Origin: Bacillota bacterium
Lineage (GTDB): Bacteria; Bacillota; Dethiobacteria; Dethiobacterales; Dethiobacteraceae
Direction of reading: 5' to 3'
DNA length: 56,016 nt
Assembly (NCBI GenBank): GCA_012522335.1
Contig: JAAYKP010000145.1
Coordinates: forward strand, 1 to 56,016
Shown one piece after another: positions 16,646 to 26,846 of the stretch. The notes beneath the pieces are model-generated. The model saw only the letters and a list, made by a program, of their open reading frames with translations, was not told the origin of the DNA and searched no databases. The number at the start of each line of letters is the position of its first letter. The stretch's first letter is position 1. A program made the translations under genes and the position numbers.

Positions 16646-18829
16646 ATGTCTACAATAGACTTTGATCAAATTTATGCCGATGCAATTCCTGCAGGGGCGA
16701 AGGAACCAACCAAACTGTTTCAGCGTGCCTATAACGGTGCCATCATTGCTACCAGCTATGCTGAAATTTTGTTAAATCAGGCAATTCGTAAATATGGTCC
16801 TAATCATCCTGTAGGTTATCCGGATACAGCATATTATTTGCCTGTGATCAGCAGTCTTTCCGGTGAAAAAGTTGAAACACTAGGTGAGCTTGTACCAATT
16901 CTGAACCGGATGAGAAATCAAATCAATTCTAAACTAAATTTCGCCAATGCTCGTTTATGCGGTGAATCTACAGCTTATGCTGCTGAAATAATTGAAGCAC
17001 TCCGCTATCTAAACGGTGCTCAGCCTCACGTGGAACCGTGGACAGGATATTTGACAGACCCGATTCTGCGTAAATTCGGTATTCAGTTAGTTGACTGGAC
17101 TATCCCCGGTCAAGCGGTAATCGTTGGTAAAGCCCGCACCAGCCCTGATGCCGTAAAAATTGTCCAGGAGCTTCAGTCCAAAGGTATGATGATTTTCCTG
17201 GTCAATGAAGTGATTGAGCAGCTGCTGGAAGAAAATATGAAGCTGGGTGTAGATTATATTGCTTTCCCGCTTGGTAATTTCACCCAGGTTATCCACGCTG
17301 TGAACTTTGCTTTACGCGCCGGTATGGCTTTTGGCGGTATCGCCCCTGGGCTGCGCGCAGAACATCGCGATTACCAACGCCGCCGGATCCGTGCCTTTGT
17401 AATGCATTTAGGGGAAATTGATGATGTGCAGGTGGCTGCACACTTTGCCGCCATTTTCCTTGGTTTCCCGGTAATTTGCGATACCGAGCTGGAAGAGGAA
17501 ATTCCTGACTGGTATGTTTCCCATACAGATTATGATACACTAGTAAAGTACTGTATGGAATTACGCGGCATCAAGCTGAAAATTGTTGATATCCCCGTTC
17601 CCATTACCATTGGTCCCGCTTTCGAAGGTGAAACAATCCGCAAAGGTGATATGTATGTGGAAATGGGCGGCGGCCGTACCACAGCCTTTGAGCTGGTACA
17701 AATGGTAGGAGAGAACGAAATCGAGGACGGTAAAGTCACAGTAATTGGTCCGGAAATCGATCAATTTAAAGAAGGCGACCGACTGCCCTTTGGCATCATC
17801 GTAAAAATCTTTGGTCGTAAAATGCAGCAGGACTTCGAAAGTGTGTTAGAGCGTCGAATTCACTATTTCATTAACTATGGTGAAGGGCTCTGGCACGTAG
17901 CTCAGCGTGACCACTGCTGGCTGCGGATCTCTAAAGAAGCTGTCGCTAAAGGATTCCAGTTTAAGCATTATGGGGAACTGCTGATTGCCAAGTTCAAAGA
18001 TGAGTTCCCTGCTATTGTGGACCGTGTGGAAGTTGTTATTCTAACCGAGCAGTCAGAAGTTGACAATGCCATCAAGGTGGCACGGGCAGCATACGCTGAG
18101 CGGGACGCCCGCCTGCAGGGATTAACGGATGAGTCTGTTGATGAATTCTATTCCTGCATCCTCTGTCAATCTTTTGCTCCGAACCACGTGTGCATTGTTT
18201 CACCGGAACGTGTGGGACTGTGTGGTGCTGTTAGCTGGTTGGATGCCAAGGCTTCCTATGAAATTGATCCTAATGGTCCCAACAGACCGATTAAAAAAGA
18301 GGGCGTTATTGACGAAGAAAAAGGGATGTGGCAGTCTGTTAACGAATATATATATGCGGCATCAAACAATAGCGTCGATGAAGTTAACCTCTATACGTTA
18401 ATGGATCGTCCCATGACCTCTTGCGGCTGTTTTGAAGCTATTTTAGCTCTGGTGCCTGAAGCTAACGGGCTGATGATAACCACCCGTGAACACGGTGGGG
18501 AAACTCCCTGCGGTATGACTTTCTCCACTTTAGCCGGTTCTGTCGGCGGTGGCGTGCAGGCTCCCGGTTTCATGGGTATTGGACGCAGCTATCTGCTGTC
18601 GCGCAAATTTATTCAGGCTGATGGCGGTCTGGCCCGCATTGTCTGGATGCCCAAAGAACTAAAAGATTACCTCGGCGACGATTTGCGCAAACGGGCAGAA
18701 GAAGCCGGATTGGGAGCTGACTTTGTTGATAAAATAGCTGATGAATCGGTAGGGACAACAGCAGATGAAATTCTCCCCTTCTTGGAAGAGAAGAATCATC
18801 CGGCCTTAACGATGGATCCGCTTATCTAA
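16646..18829 (+). CDS. acsB: Acetyl-CoA synthase, CODH/ACS alpha subunit
   Basis: This 727-residue protein joins CO, a corrinoid-bound methyl group and CoA to make acetyl-CoA. The A-cluster ligands are visible as SCILCQSFAPNHVCIVSPER with a further cysteine in GLCGAVSW (about residues 502-530), and as SCGCF near 592. The length matches bacterial AcsB with its N-terminal CODH-binding domain, unlike the shorter archaeal form. It lies 32 bases after acsA behind a strong GGGAGGAAAG site. A hairpin separates it from acsC. Confidence 0.97.
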   Translation: MSTIDFDQIYADAIPAGAKEPTKLFQRAYNGAIIATSYAEILLNQAIRKYGPNHPVGYPDTAYYLPVISSLSGEKVETLGELVPILNRMRNQINSKLNFANARLCGESTAYAAEIIEALRYLNGAQPHVEPWTGYLTDPILRKFGIQLVDWTIPGQAVIVGKARTSPDAVKIVQELQSKGMMIFLVNEVIEQLLEENMKLGVDYIAFPLGNFTQVIHAVNFALRAGMAFGGIAPGLRAEHRDYQRRRIRAFVMHLGEIDDVQVAAHFAAIFLGFPVICDTELEEEIPDWYVSHTDYDTLVKYCMELRGIKLKIVDIPVPITIGPAFEGETIRKGDMYVEMGGGRTTAFELVQMVGENEIEDGKVTVIGPEIDQFKEGDRLPFGIIVKIFGRKMQQDFESVLERRIHYFINYGEGLWHVAQRDHCWLRISKEAVAKGFQFKHYGELLIAKFKDEFPAIVDRVEVVILTEQSEVDNAIKVARAAYAERDARLQGLTDESVDEFYSCILCQSFAPNHVCIVSPERVGLCGAVSWLDAKASYEIDPNGPNRPIKKEGVIDEEKGMWQSVNEYIYAASNNSVDEVNLYTLMDRPMTSCGCFEAILALVPEANGLMITTREHGGETPCGMTFSTLAGSVGGGVQAPGFMGIGRSYLLSRKFIQADGGLARIVWMPKELKDYLGDDLRKRAEEAGLGADFVDKIADESVGTTADEILPFLEEKNHPALTMDPLI

Positions 18830-18836
18830 AGTTGGT

Positions 18837-18865
18837 AGGCAGGCTGATGCTTTACCAGCCTGCCT
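18837..18865 (+). promoter_or_regulatory. Intercistronic hairpin between acsB and acsC
   Basis: A perfect 10-bp stem pairs AGGCAGGCTG with CAGCCTGCCT around a 9-nt loop. It is followed only by CCCTTCTTG, a poor U-tract. It is more likely an mRNA-stabilising or partial attenuating element than a full terminator, because acsC has no clear promoter of its own. Confidence 0.5.
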
Positions 18866-18920
18866 CCCTTCTTGTATATCTTGTGACATTTTTTTAAGGA
18901 AAGGAAGGAATCAATCAATT

Positions 18921-20252
18921 ATGGCTTTAACAGGTCTGCAGATTTTCAAACAACTCCCCAAGACCAACTGCAAGGATTGTGGTCATCCCACTTGCTTGGC
19001 ATTTGCCATGGCCTTGGCTGCTGGAAAAACATCATTAGATAAGTGCCCACATGTTTCTGAAGAAGCCAAAGAAGCGCTTGGTGCTGCCTCTGCACCCCCT
19101 ATTAAGTTGGTCAAAATCGGTGTCGATCAAACAGTAGTTGAATTAGGTGATGAAACAGAATTATTCCGTCATGATAAGCGCTTTTATCATCCAACGGCTG
19201 TTGCCATTTTGGTTGAAGATACGGAAGACATTGCCGCCCGTTTGGCAGACTTCAATGATTTAGAATTTGACCGTGTAGGGCTGCACTATGTTACAGATAT
19301 GGTTGCGCTGCAGTGCACTTCCGGCGATGCTGCCACCTTTAAGGCGGCTGCTGAACAGGTTGCCGCCAATACGGATAAATCCTTCATGCTCATCTGTGAA
19401 GATGCGGCAGTGATGGAGGCTGCCGCTGAGGCCGTAGCTGCGCGTAAGCCTTTACTGTATGCTGCTACCAATGATAACTATGAAGCAATGACTGCTCTGG
19501 CGCAAAAGGTTGAGTGCCCCCTTGCTGTGAAGGGCAATGGTTTGGCTGATCTGGCGGAGCTGGTTGACAAAATTACCAAACTCGGATATAAAGAATTAGT
19601 ACTTGACAGCGGTAATCGTGAGACTTCGCAAGTATTGGCGGATCTGACACAGATGCGCCGTTTAGCCGTGAAAAAACGTTTCCGTTCCTTTGGCTATCCC
19701 ACCATGGCTTTTACCAGTAAAGAAGATGCACACGAAGAAATCGTTCAGGCCAGTGTTTATGTGGCAAAATATGCAGGCTTGGTTGTGCTTAAAGCACATA
19801 AAAAAGAAGAGATTCTACCGCTCTTAACCTGGCGGCAAAACCTCTATACTGATCCGCAAAAACCAATTCAGGTGGAAGCTAAAGTTAACGCTATCGGTGA
19901 TGTCACACCCGATTCCCCGGTTTATATTACTACCAACTTCTCCCTGACCTACTACATTGTCGAAGGTGAAGTGGAAAACAGTAAGATTCCCGCCTATATT
20001 TTACCAATTAATACCGATGGCATCTCTGTCTTAACTTCTTGGGCTGCCGGCAAGCTGACTGGTGAAGCCATTGCCAAGGCGCTTGAGGAAAATGAGATGG
20101 AAGCAAAGGTTAATCATAAAACATTAGTACTGCCTGGCTACGTTGCAGTGCTGTCCGGAAGCACCGAAGAGGCATCCGGCTGGAAAGTACTTGTCGGCCC
20201 GCGCGAAGCCGCCGGTATTCCGAGCTTTGCCAGAGAGCACTTTGCTAAGTAA
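18921..20252 (+). CDS. acsC: Corrinoid iron-sulfur protein large subunit
   Basis: This is a 443-residue CoFeSP gamma subunit. The N-terminal [4Fe-4S] domain has cysteines at 17, 20, 25 and 42 (TNCKDCGHPTC...DKCP). A TIM-barrel and a C-terminal cobamide-binding domain follow. With AcsD it carries the methyl group from methyl-THF to acetyl-CoA synthase. Reductive repair of its cobalt is done by the AcsV-type protein encoded next. Confidence 0.95.
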   Translation: MALTGLQIFKQLPKTNCKDCGHPTCLAFAMALAAGKTSLDKCPHVSEEAKEALGAASAPPIKLVKIGVDQTVVELGDETELFRHDKRFYHPTAVAILVEDTEDIAARLADFNDLEFDRVGLHYVTDMVALQCTSGDAATFKAAAEQVAANTDKSFMLICEDAAVMEAAAEAVAARKPLLYAATNDNYEAMTALAQKVECPLAVKGNGLADLAELVDKITKLGYKELVLDSGNRETSQVLADLTQMRRLAVKKRFRSFGYPTMAFTSKEDAHEEIVQASVYVAKYAGLVVLKAHKKEEILPLLTWRQNLYTDPQKPIQVEAKVNAIGDVTPDSPVYITTNFSLTYYIVEGEVENSKIPAYILPINTDGISVLTSWAAGKLTGEAIAKALEENEMEAKVNHKTLVLPGYVAVLSGSTEEASGWKVLVGPREAAGIPSFAREHFAK

Positions 20253-20288
20253 AATAACCTAAGCCGGCAGAGGAAGAGGTGACACCAC

Positions 20289-22193
20289 GTGGAAAAGGCA
20301 ACCGTTTTGTTTACTCCTGACAATCTGGCAGTCGATGTAGAACCCGGCACTTCTTTGCTGCAGGCAGCTAATTTGGCAGGTATAGAACTGGTAAGCAGTT
20401 GCGGCGGCGATGGTACGTGCGGACGCTGCCTGGTAAAAGTACAAGATGGTTATGTTAAAGTTAAAGATGGCGGCAATATTTCTCCCCGTGCGAAAAAGGC
20501 CGGTCTGGTTTTAGCCTGTAAAACTTTCGCTGAGGGCAATGTGGTGGTTGATATTCCCAGCAGGTCTCGCCTGGAAGAGCATCAGGTGCTTTTAGATGAG
20601 CAGCTGCTGTTGGAAAAGGATATTGACGGGGCAGAAGGTTTTAGTCTGCAGCCTCTCTGTCAAAAGCTGGCTGTTACCCTCACACCACCGACGCTTGAGG
20701 AGAATATTGCTGACTGGGAGCGTTTACAGACAGCGATTCGCAGCGCATTATCATGTTCAGATGTTCGCATCAGCATGTCGGTGCTCAGACAGCTGCCGGA
20801 GGCGCTGCGGGCAGGTGACTGGCAGGTTACAGTTGGTGTCACGCAAATAAATGGCTGCGCTGAGGTTATTACCATAGAGCCGGGTCACACTACCTCTCGG
20901 GAAGTATATGGTGTGGCCATTGATATTGGCACGACTACAGTTGCTGCACAGCTGATTGATTTGGTTAATGGCTTTACTGTCAGTAAAAAAGGCAGCTACA
21001 ACAAGCAAGCTCGCTTTGGTGACGACGTCATTTCCCGCATTATACATGCCAGTGAGCGCCCTGAGGGATTGGCAGAGCTGCATCAGACAATTATCAGTAC
21101 GATCAATGACTTATTGGCCGAACTGCTGCAGCCCGGTAATTTGGCAGCAAAAGATGTATTAATGGTGACGGTAGCCGCTAATACCACCATGACACATTTG
21201 TTTTTAGGACTACCGCCCAAATATATCCGCCTGGAACCATATATTCCGCTGGCAGCTGCCACCCCGCCGGTTAAGGCGCAGGAACTGGGGATTAATGTTA
21301 ATCCGGAGGCTTACGTCGTTTGTTTCCCCTCGGTAGCCTCCTATGTTGGTGGTGATATTGTTTCCGGGACACTGGTGACTAATGTTGCTAAAGATGAGCG
21401 GGTAACGCTGTTCATTGATATTGGTACTAACGGCGAAATGGTGCTGGGCAATCAGGACTGGTTAGTTTCAGCTGCTTGTTCCGCCGGTCCTGCCTTTGAA
21501 GGAGGCGGCATTACTTATGGGATGCGCGCCATGAAGGGGGCCATTGACAGCGTAGACATTGATCCTGAAACTTTTGAGGTAAAAGTGTCTACCATTGGCC
21601 GCTGTAAAGCCAGGGGCATTTGCGGCTCCGGCTTAATCGATTGTCTGGCTACTTTTCGCAATGTAGGTATCATTGATCGTGCCGGGAAAATGCAGACAGA
21701 TATCCAAACGCCGCGGCTGCGTCAAAGCGACGAAGGCTGGGAGTTTATTCTGGTCTATGGAGCAGAGTCGGAGAGCGGTCGGGATATTGTAATTACGGAA
21801 AATGATATAAAAAACCTGCTGCGGGCTAAAGCAGCAGTATACGCCGGTATTCGCAGTATGCTCAATGCAGTCCAGCTTGAGATGGAGATGATTGAACGGG
21901 TACTGATTGCGGGTGGTTTCGGCAATTACCTTAACATTGGCGATGCCATTACAATTGGCCTGCTGCCTGATTTGCCGGCAGAAAAGTATACCTTTATCGG
22001 TAACTCCTCGTTAAAAGGAGCGCGTTTAGCTTTAATTTCCAAGGAGGCCTGGCAGGAAGCGCAGGAGTTAGGGGAGAAGATTACTTACCTGGAACTATCT
22101 GCGGGCAATGATTTTATGGAAGAATTTATGTCAGCCCTCTTTTTACCCCATACAGATATGTCTTTGTTCCCATCGATAACAAATGTAAAATAG
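20289..22193 (+). CDS. acsV: RACo/AcsV: ATP-dependent reductive activator of the corrinoid iron-sulfur protein
   Basis: This 634-residue protein has an N-terminal plant-type [2Fe-2S] domain with Cys38, Cys44, Cys47 and Cys77. A linker and a C-terminal ASKHA-type ATPase region follow, with the phosphate motif AIDIGTTTVAAQL near residue 210 and IDIGTNGEM near 380. Known relatives use ATP hydrolysis to return inactive Co(II) CoFeSP to Co(I). The start is GTG 20289. Its place between acsC and acsD supports this role over the related O-demethylase activators. Confidence 0.93.
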   Translation: MEKATVLFTPDNLAVDVEPGTSLLQAANLAGIELVSSCGGDGTCGRCLVKVQDGYVKVKDGGNISPRAKKAGLVLACKTFAEGNVVVDIPSRSRLEEHQVLLDEQLLLEKDIDGAEGFSLQPLCQKLAVTLTPPTLEENIADWERLQTAIRSALSCSDVRISMSVLRQLPEALRAGDWQVTVGVTQINGCAEVITIEPGHTTSREVYGVAIDIGTTTVAAQLIDLVNGFTVSKKGSYNKQARFGDDVISRIIHASERPEGLAELHQTIISTINDLLAELLQPGNLAAKDVLMVTVAANTTMTHLFLGLPPKYIRLEPYIPLAAATPPVKAQELGINVNPEAYVVCFPSVASYVGGDIVSGTLVTNVAKDERVTLFIDIGTNGEMVLGNQDWLVSAACSAGPAFEGGGITYGMRAMKGAIDSVDIDPETFEVKVSTIGRCKARGICGSGLIDCLATFRNVGIIDRAGKMQTDIQTPRLRQSDEGWEFILVYGAESESGRDIVITENDIKNLLRAKAAVYAGIRSMLNAVQLEMEMIERVLIAGGFGNYLNIGDAITIGLLPDLPAEKYTFIGNSSLKGARLALISKEAWQEAQELGEKITYLELSAGNDFMEEFMSALFLPHTDMSLFPSITNVK

Positions 22194-22217
22194 CTGGAAA
22201 GAAAGGAGCGCAACCAT

Positions 22218-23198
22218 ATGGCTTTCAGTGCAATGAAAGAAAGGTATAGAAATAAGATTAATGAAGTAGTATTAGGCGCCACCAAAGAAGAAGGCGGTAC
22301 CCGTGGTTACACCGTTACTGTCGGCGGTGAAAGTGCGCTGCCCTTTTTACATTTTGAAGGTGAAATCCCCAACCGTCCCATCGTAGCTTTAGAGGTGTGG
22401 GATGTTGCACCAACCGACTGGCATGAATCGTTCACGACGTATTTTGGTGATGTTTTTGACAATCCTGCCCAGTGGGCAAAAAAATGTGTTGAGGAATATG
22501 GTGCAGATGTGATTGCTGTCCGGCTCAAGGGTGCAGATCCTGATGTAGCCGATGCTTCTCCCGAAGACTGTGTCAAGGTTGTCAAGGATATTTTAGCTGC
22601 CGTTTCCTGTCCGCTGATTGTCCTGGGCTGCGGCAAGGCAGAAAAAGATAATCAGGTGCTGCCTGCGGTGGCAGAAGCAGCAGCCGGCGAAAACCTCCTT
22701 ATTGGTTCTGCAGAGCAGGAGAATTATAAATCACTTGCTGCCGCCTGCATGGTGCATAAGCACAGCTTAATTGCCAGCTCCCCCATTGACATTAATATCT
22801 GTAAGCAGCTTAATATTTTAATTACAGAAATGAATTTGCCGGCCGAACGCATTGTCATTGATCCCACAACTGCTGCCTTAGGTTATGGCCTGGAATATGG
22901 TTACTCCATTATGGAGCGTGCCCGCATTGGCGCGCTGCAGGGTGATAAAATGCTGGCCATGCCTATTCTTGGCAACGTAGGTCACGAAGTGTGGCGGGCC
23001 AAAGAAGCAAATATCTCTGCGGAAGATATGCCCGGATGGGGTGAACAACCGAGCCGTGGCTTTTTATGGGAAGCTACTACAGCAACCGCCCTGCTGCAGG
23101 CCGGTATGAACATTGTCGTCATGCGTCATCCCGCAGCTGTAGCTTTAGTCAAGCAAAATATTACTGAACTAATGAAACCGACCAGCTTTGAAGAATAA
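22218..23198 (+). CDS. acsD: Corrinoid iron-sulfur protein small subunit
   Basis: This 326-residue TIM-barrel delta subunit of CoFeSP pairs with AcsC. Recognisable features are the start [20 protein letters not shown] and the region [17 protein letters not shown]. The heterodimer presents cobalamin alternately to AcsE and AcsB. It follows acsV by 24 bases with an AAAGGAG site. Confidence 0.95.
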   Translation: MAFSAMKERYRNKINEVVLGATKEEGGTRGYTVTVGGESALPFLHFEGEIPNRPIVALEVWDVAPTDWHESFTTYFGDVFDNPAQWAKKCVEEYGADVIAVRLKGADPDVADASPEDCVKVVKDILAAVSCPLIVLGCGKAEKDNQVLPAVAEAAAGENLLIGSAEQENYKSLAAACMVHKHSLIASSPIDINICKQLNILITEMNLPAERIVIDPTTAALGYGLEYGYSIMERARIGALQGDKMLAMPILGNVGHEVWRAKEANISAEDMPGWGEQPSRGFLWEATTATALLQAGMNIVVMRHPAAVALVKQNITELMKPTSFEE

Positions 23199-23247
23199 GT
23201 AGTACACAGCTTGCTGCAAACGGTTGTTAACTACCGACTATTACTAA

Positions 23248-24057
<810 letters not shown>

Positions 24058-24083
24058 AGATAGCTGAAAGGAGGAAGATTCTT

Positions 24084-26177
24084 GTGAGCAATATCAAGTA
24101 TGATTTGTCTTCTCCTGCTCCCGAGTACCCCCCCTGTCAAGCAGGCTGCCCTGTTCATACCGATGTACAGGAGTATGTACGGCAGATCTCCCTGGGTAAT
24201 TACGACAAAGCAGTAGAAGCAATCATTGCTCCGAATCCCATGGCTTCAGTGTGCGGTATTATCTGTGCACACCCTTGCGAGACGCAATGCCGGCGCAAGG
24301 ATGTGGATGAGCCCGTCGCAATTCGCGCCCTGAAGCGCTTTGCTCTGGAGAATGGCGCTTGGCCGGAAGTTAAAAAAGCGGAAGTAACACGTAGTGAAAA
24401 AGTGGCGGTGGTTGGTGGCGGGCCAGCCGGTTTAGCTGCTGCCAAAGAGCTGGCAGAAATGGGCTTTGCGGTAACAGTTTTTGAACGCAGTGCCGAGGCC
24501 GGCGGTGCAATTACTAACTACATTCCCACTTATCGTTTACCAATGGAGGCTGTGCGGAAGGATGTTGACCGTATAGCCGCTCTTGGTGTGGAAATTAAAA
24601 CCGGTGTGGAGTTAGGTAAAGATTTTTCCCTTGATGATTTAGCTAAAGACTACCAAGCAATTGTTCTCGCTTTGGGGCTGCCGACAAGCCGTTCCATTAA
24701 TATCCCCGGCAGTGATGCTAAGGATGTAATGTTGGCTCTGCCCTTCCTGAGCAGTGTTAAATTTGAAGGTTTCAAGTTTGAGCCCGGCCGCAATGTTTTA
24801 GTTATTGGCGGCGGTAACGTGGCCATGGACGTGGCGCGCTCTGCAGTACGCTGCGGTGCTGAAAGCGTCCAGTTGATGTGCCTGGAGTGCCGTGCCGATA
24901 TGCCGGCTAACCCCTGGGAAATTGAAGAAGCATTAGAAGAAGGCGTTGTTATGCATCCCGCTTGGGGACAGCAGCGAATTCTTGTTGATGACCAGGGTAA
25001 CATTACCGGGGTAGAAGTGAAAGAAGTACTGTCAGTTCTGGACGAGCAAAAGCGTTTTAACCCCCAATTCGGCACAGCAGAAAAAGTTATCCCTTGTAAT
25101 GTAGTTGTTTTGGCCATTGGTCAAACCAATGATGATCTTTCTTATTTAACTGCTGCCGGTGTGGAGCTGACAGAACGCGGCACCTTAAAATTCAACAGAC
25201 ATACTTTGCAGACAACTCGTCCTGACGTTTTTGTGGCCGGTGAAGTTGCCTTTGGTCCTGGTTTAGCTGTGGAAGCTTTAGCATCCGGCCAAAAAGTGGC
25301 ACAGGCTGTTAAACAATATCTGGATGGTGTACCTTTTGACGCCGATTATGTGGATCGCTTTATCACTTTGGATCCGCTGGCTTCCGCCACCGTGGAAAAA
25401 GTGAAGCCTCTGCCCCGTCTGGAAGTACCAAACCTGGATCCGGAAACACGGACGCAGCATTTTGACGTGGTTGAAATCGGTTATGATGAGCGTGCTGCGC
25501 TCTGCGAAAGCCGCCGCTGCCTGGACTGCGCCGCCGGTGCTGAATGTATCGATGAGCTTTGTGCGGTCTGTCTCACCTGCCTGCGTACCTGTCCGTACGG
25601 TGTGCCGGTTGTTGATGAAAACGGTATCTTCACCATCCGTAATGAAGAGTGTCAGGCCTGCGGTCTTTGTGTCGGAATCTGCCCGGCATCTGCCATTCGT
25701 TTCCGTAACTATTATGCCCAACATGCTCTGGATCAATTAGCAGATGCTGTGAAGCTGGCACAAGGAAACGGCGGACCGACAACGGTAGTTTTCTGCTGCA
25801 GCTATGGCGCTTTTGCTGAACGTTCCTTCCTCGATTATGTTAACAACGGTAAGCCGCAAAACCTGGCTGTTGTACGTGTACCCTGCGTAGCCAAAGTTGA
25901 AGTGGAAAACATTCTGGAGGCCTTCAACCTTGGTGCCGAAGCCGTCTTTGTGGCCGGCTGCCAGGAGGAAGGGGAATGCACCTACTATGATGTAGAAAAG
26001 TGGGCTGCCAAACGTGTTGGTCGTGCCCAGGAGATTTTGGGTGAATTAGGTCTGGAAAAAGAGCGTGTAGAGTACGGCACCTTAGCAGTAGATGAAGTTA
26101 GAAACTTTAAGGCTGTTGCGGAACAGTACCTGGCAAAGGTCGATGCTGTGCTGAACGGTGAGGGAGGTGAAGAGTAA
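24084..26177 (+). CDS. Fusion: GltD-like FAD/NAD(P) oxidoreductase, two [4Fe-4S] clusters and an MvhD-like domain
   Basis: The 697-residue chain has four parts. Residues 13-85 form a cysteine-rich helical domain as in glutamate synthase small subunit (C18, C22, C57, C61, C65, C69). Residues 105-415 form a two-dinucleotide-binding flavoprotein (VVGGGPAG 109-116, IGGGNVAMDVA 241-251). Residues 479-533 hold ferredoxin-type clusters (eleven cysteines, CAVCLTCLRTCP and CQACGLCVGICP). Residues 565-690 resemble MvhD, the delta subunit linking hydrogenase to heterodisulfide reductase (VRVPC, ILEAFNLGAEAVFVAGC). The usual MvhD CNWCSY motif is shortened to FCCSY. The gene directly abuts metV, so it probably feeds electrons between NAD(P)H, ferredoxin and MetVF. 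It replaces the separate hdrA-mvhD genes of other acetogens; substrate and direction are inferred. Confidence 0.85.
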   Translation: MSNIKYDLSSPAPEYPPCQAGCPVHTDVQEYVRQISLGNYDKAVEAIIAPNPMASVCGIICAHPCETQCRRKDVDEPVAIRALKRFALENGAWPEVKKAEVTRSEKVAVVGGGPAGLAAAKELAEMGFAVTVFERSAEAGGAITNYIPTYRLPMEAVRKDVDRIAALGVEIKTGVELGKDFSLDDLAKDYQAIVLALGLPTSRSINIPGSDAKDVMLALPFLSSVKFEGFKFEPGRNVLVIGGGNVAMDVARSAVRCGAESVQLMCLECRADMPANPWEIEEALEEGVVMHPAWGQQRILVDDQGNITGVEVKEVLSVLDEQKRFNPQFGTAEKVIPCNVVVLAIGQTNDDLSYLTAAGVELTERGTLKFNRHTLQTTRPDVFVAGEVAFGPGLAVEALASGQKVAQAVKQYLDGVPFDADYVDRFITLDPLASATVEKVKPLPRLEVPNLDPETRTQHFDVVEIGYDERAALCESRRCLDCAAGAECIDELCAVCLTCLRTCPYGVPVVDENGIFTIRNEECQACGLCVGICPASAIRFRNYYAQHALDQLADAVKLAQGNGGPTTVVFCCSYGAFAERSFLDYVNNGKPQNLAVVRVPCVAKVEVENILEAFNLGAEAVFVAGCQEEGECTYYDVEKWAAKRVGRAQEILGELGLEKERVEYGTLAVDEVRNFKAVAEQYLAKVDAVLNGEGGEE

Positions 26178-26846
26178 ATGATTGTCGCTGAACGTAAACC
26201 GCTAGGGGAAATTTTAAAAAATCTTGAGCCTCACAAGAAGGTACTGATTCTTGGCTGCGGTGAATGTGTAACTGTTTGTATGACAGGTGGGGATAAAGAA
26301 GCGCGCGAAACAGCCCTGGCTCTTTCCATTGCCCGCAAAAAAGCAGGCAGCCCCATTGAAGTTAAAAGCCATACAGTAGAACGGCAGTGTGAACCGGAAT
26401 ATCTGGAATCTGCGCGCCACTTGGTGGAGGAAGCTGATGTTGTTGTTTCCTTGGCTTGCGGCGTAGGTATTCAGAATATGAATGAATATTACGCGGACAA
26501 ACGGACTCTTCCCGGTGTAAATACGACCTTTATGGGTATGCCCACTGAGCAGGGTGTGTGGACGGAAAACTGCCTGGGCTGTGGTAATTGTGTCTTAGAT
26601 GAAACTATGGGTATCTGTCCCATTGCCCGCTGCTCTAAGAGTATGCTGAACGGCCCATGTGGGGGCTCCCAAAACGGTAAATGCGAAGTAAGTAAAGATA
26701 TAGATTGTGCCTGGCATTTAATTGTGGAGCGGTTGATGAAGTTTAATAAACTGGGGGCTTTGCAGGAAGTGAAGGAACCGAAAGACTGGTCAACATCCCA
26801 CCACGGCGGGCCGCGTAAAATGATCAGGGAGGATGTGAGACTGTAA
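26178..26846 (+). CDS. metV: MetV, iron-sulfur partner of methylenetetrahydrofolate reductase
   Basis: This 222-residue protein of the MetV family has an N-terminal LGCGECVTVCMTGG motif. A C-terminal cysteine-rich part (CLGCGNCVLDETMGICPIARC, GPCGG, CEVSKDIDC) binds iron-sulfur and possibly zinc. MetV binds MetF and passes electrons to its flavin in acetogens such as Moorella. The ATG follows the stop of the fusion gene without any gap, and its stop shares a base with the metF start. Confidence 0.9.
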   Translation: MIVAERKPLGEILKNLEPHKKVLILGCGECVTVCMTGGDKEARETALALSIARKKAGSPIEVKSHTVERQCEPEYLESARHLVEEADVVVSLACGVGIQNMNEYYADKRTLPGVNTTFMGMPTEQGVWTENCLGCGNCVLDETMGICPIARCSKSMLNGPCGGSQNGKCEVSKDIDCAWHLIVERLMKFNKLGALQEVKEPKDWSTSHHGGPRKMIREDVRL

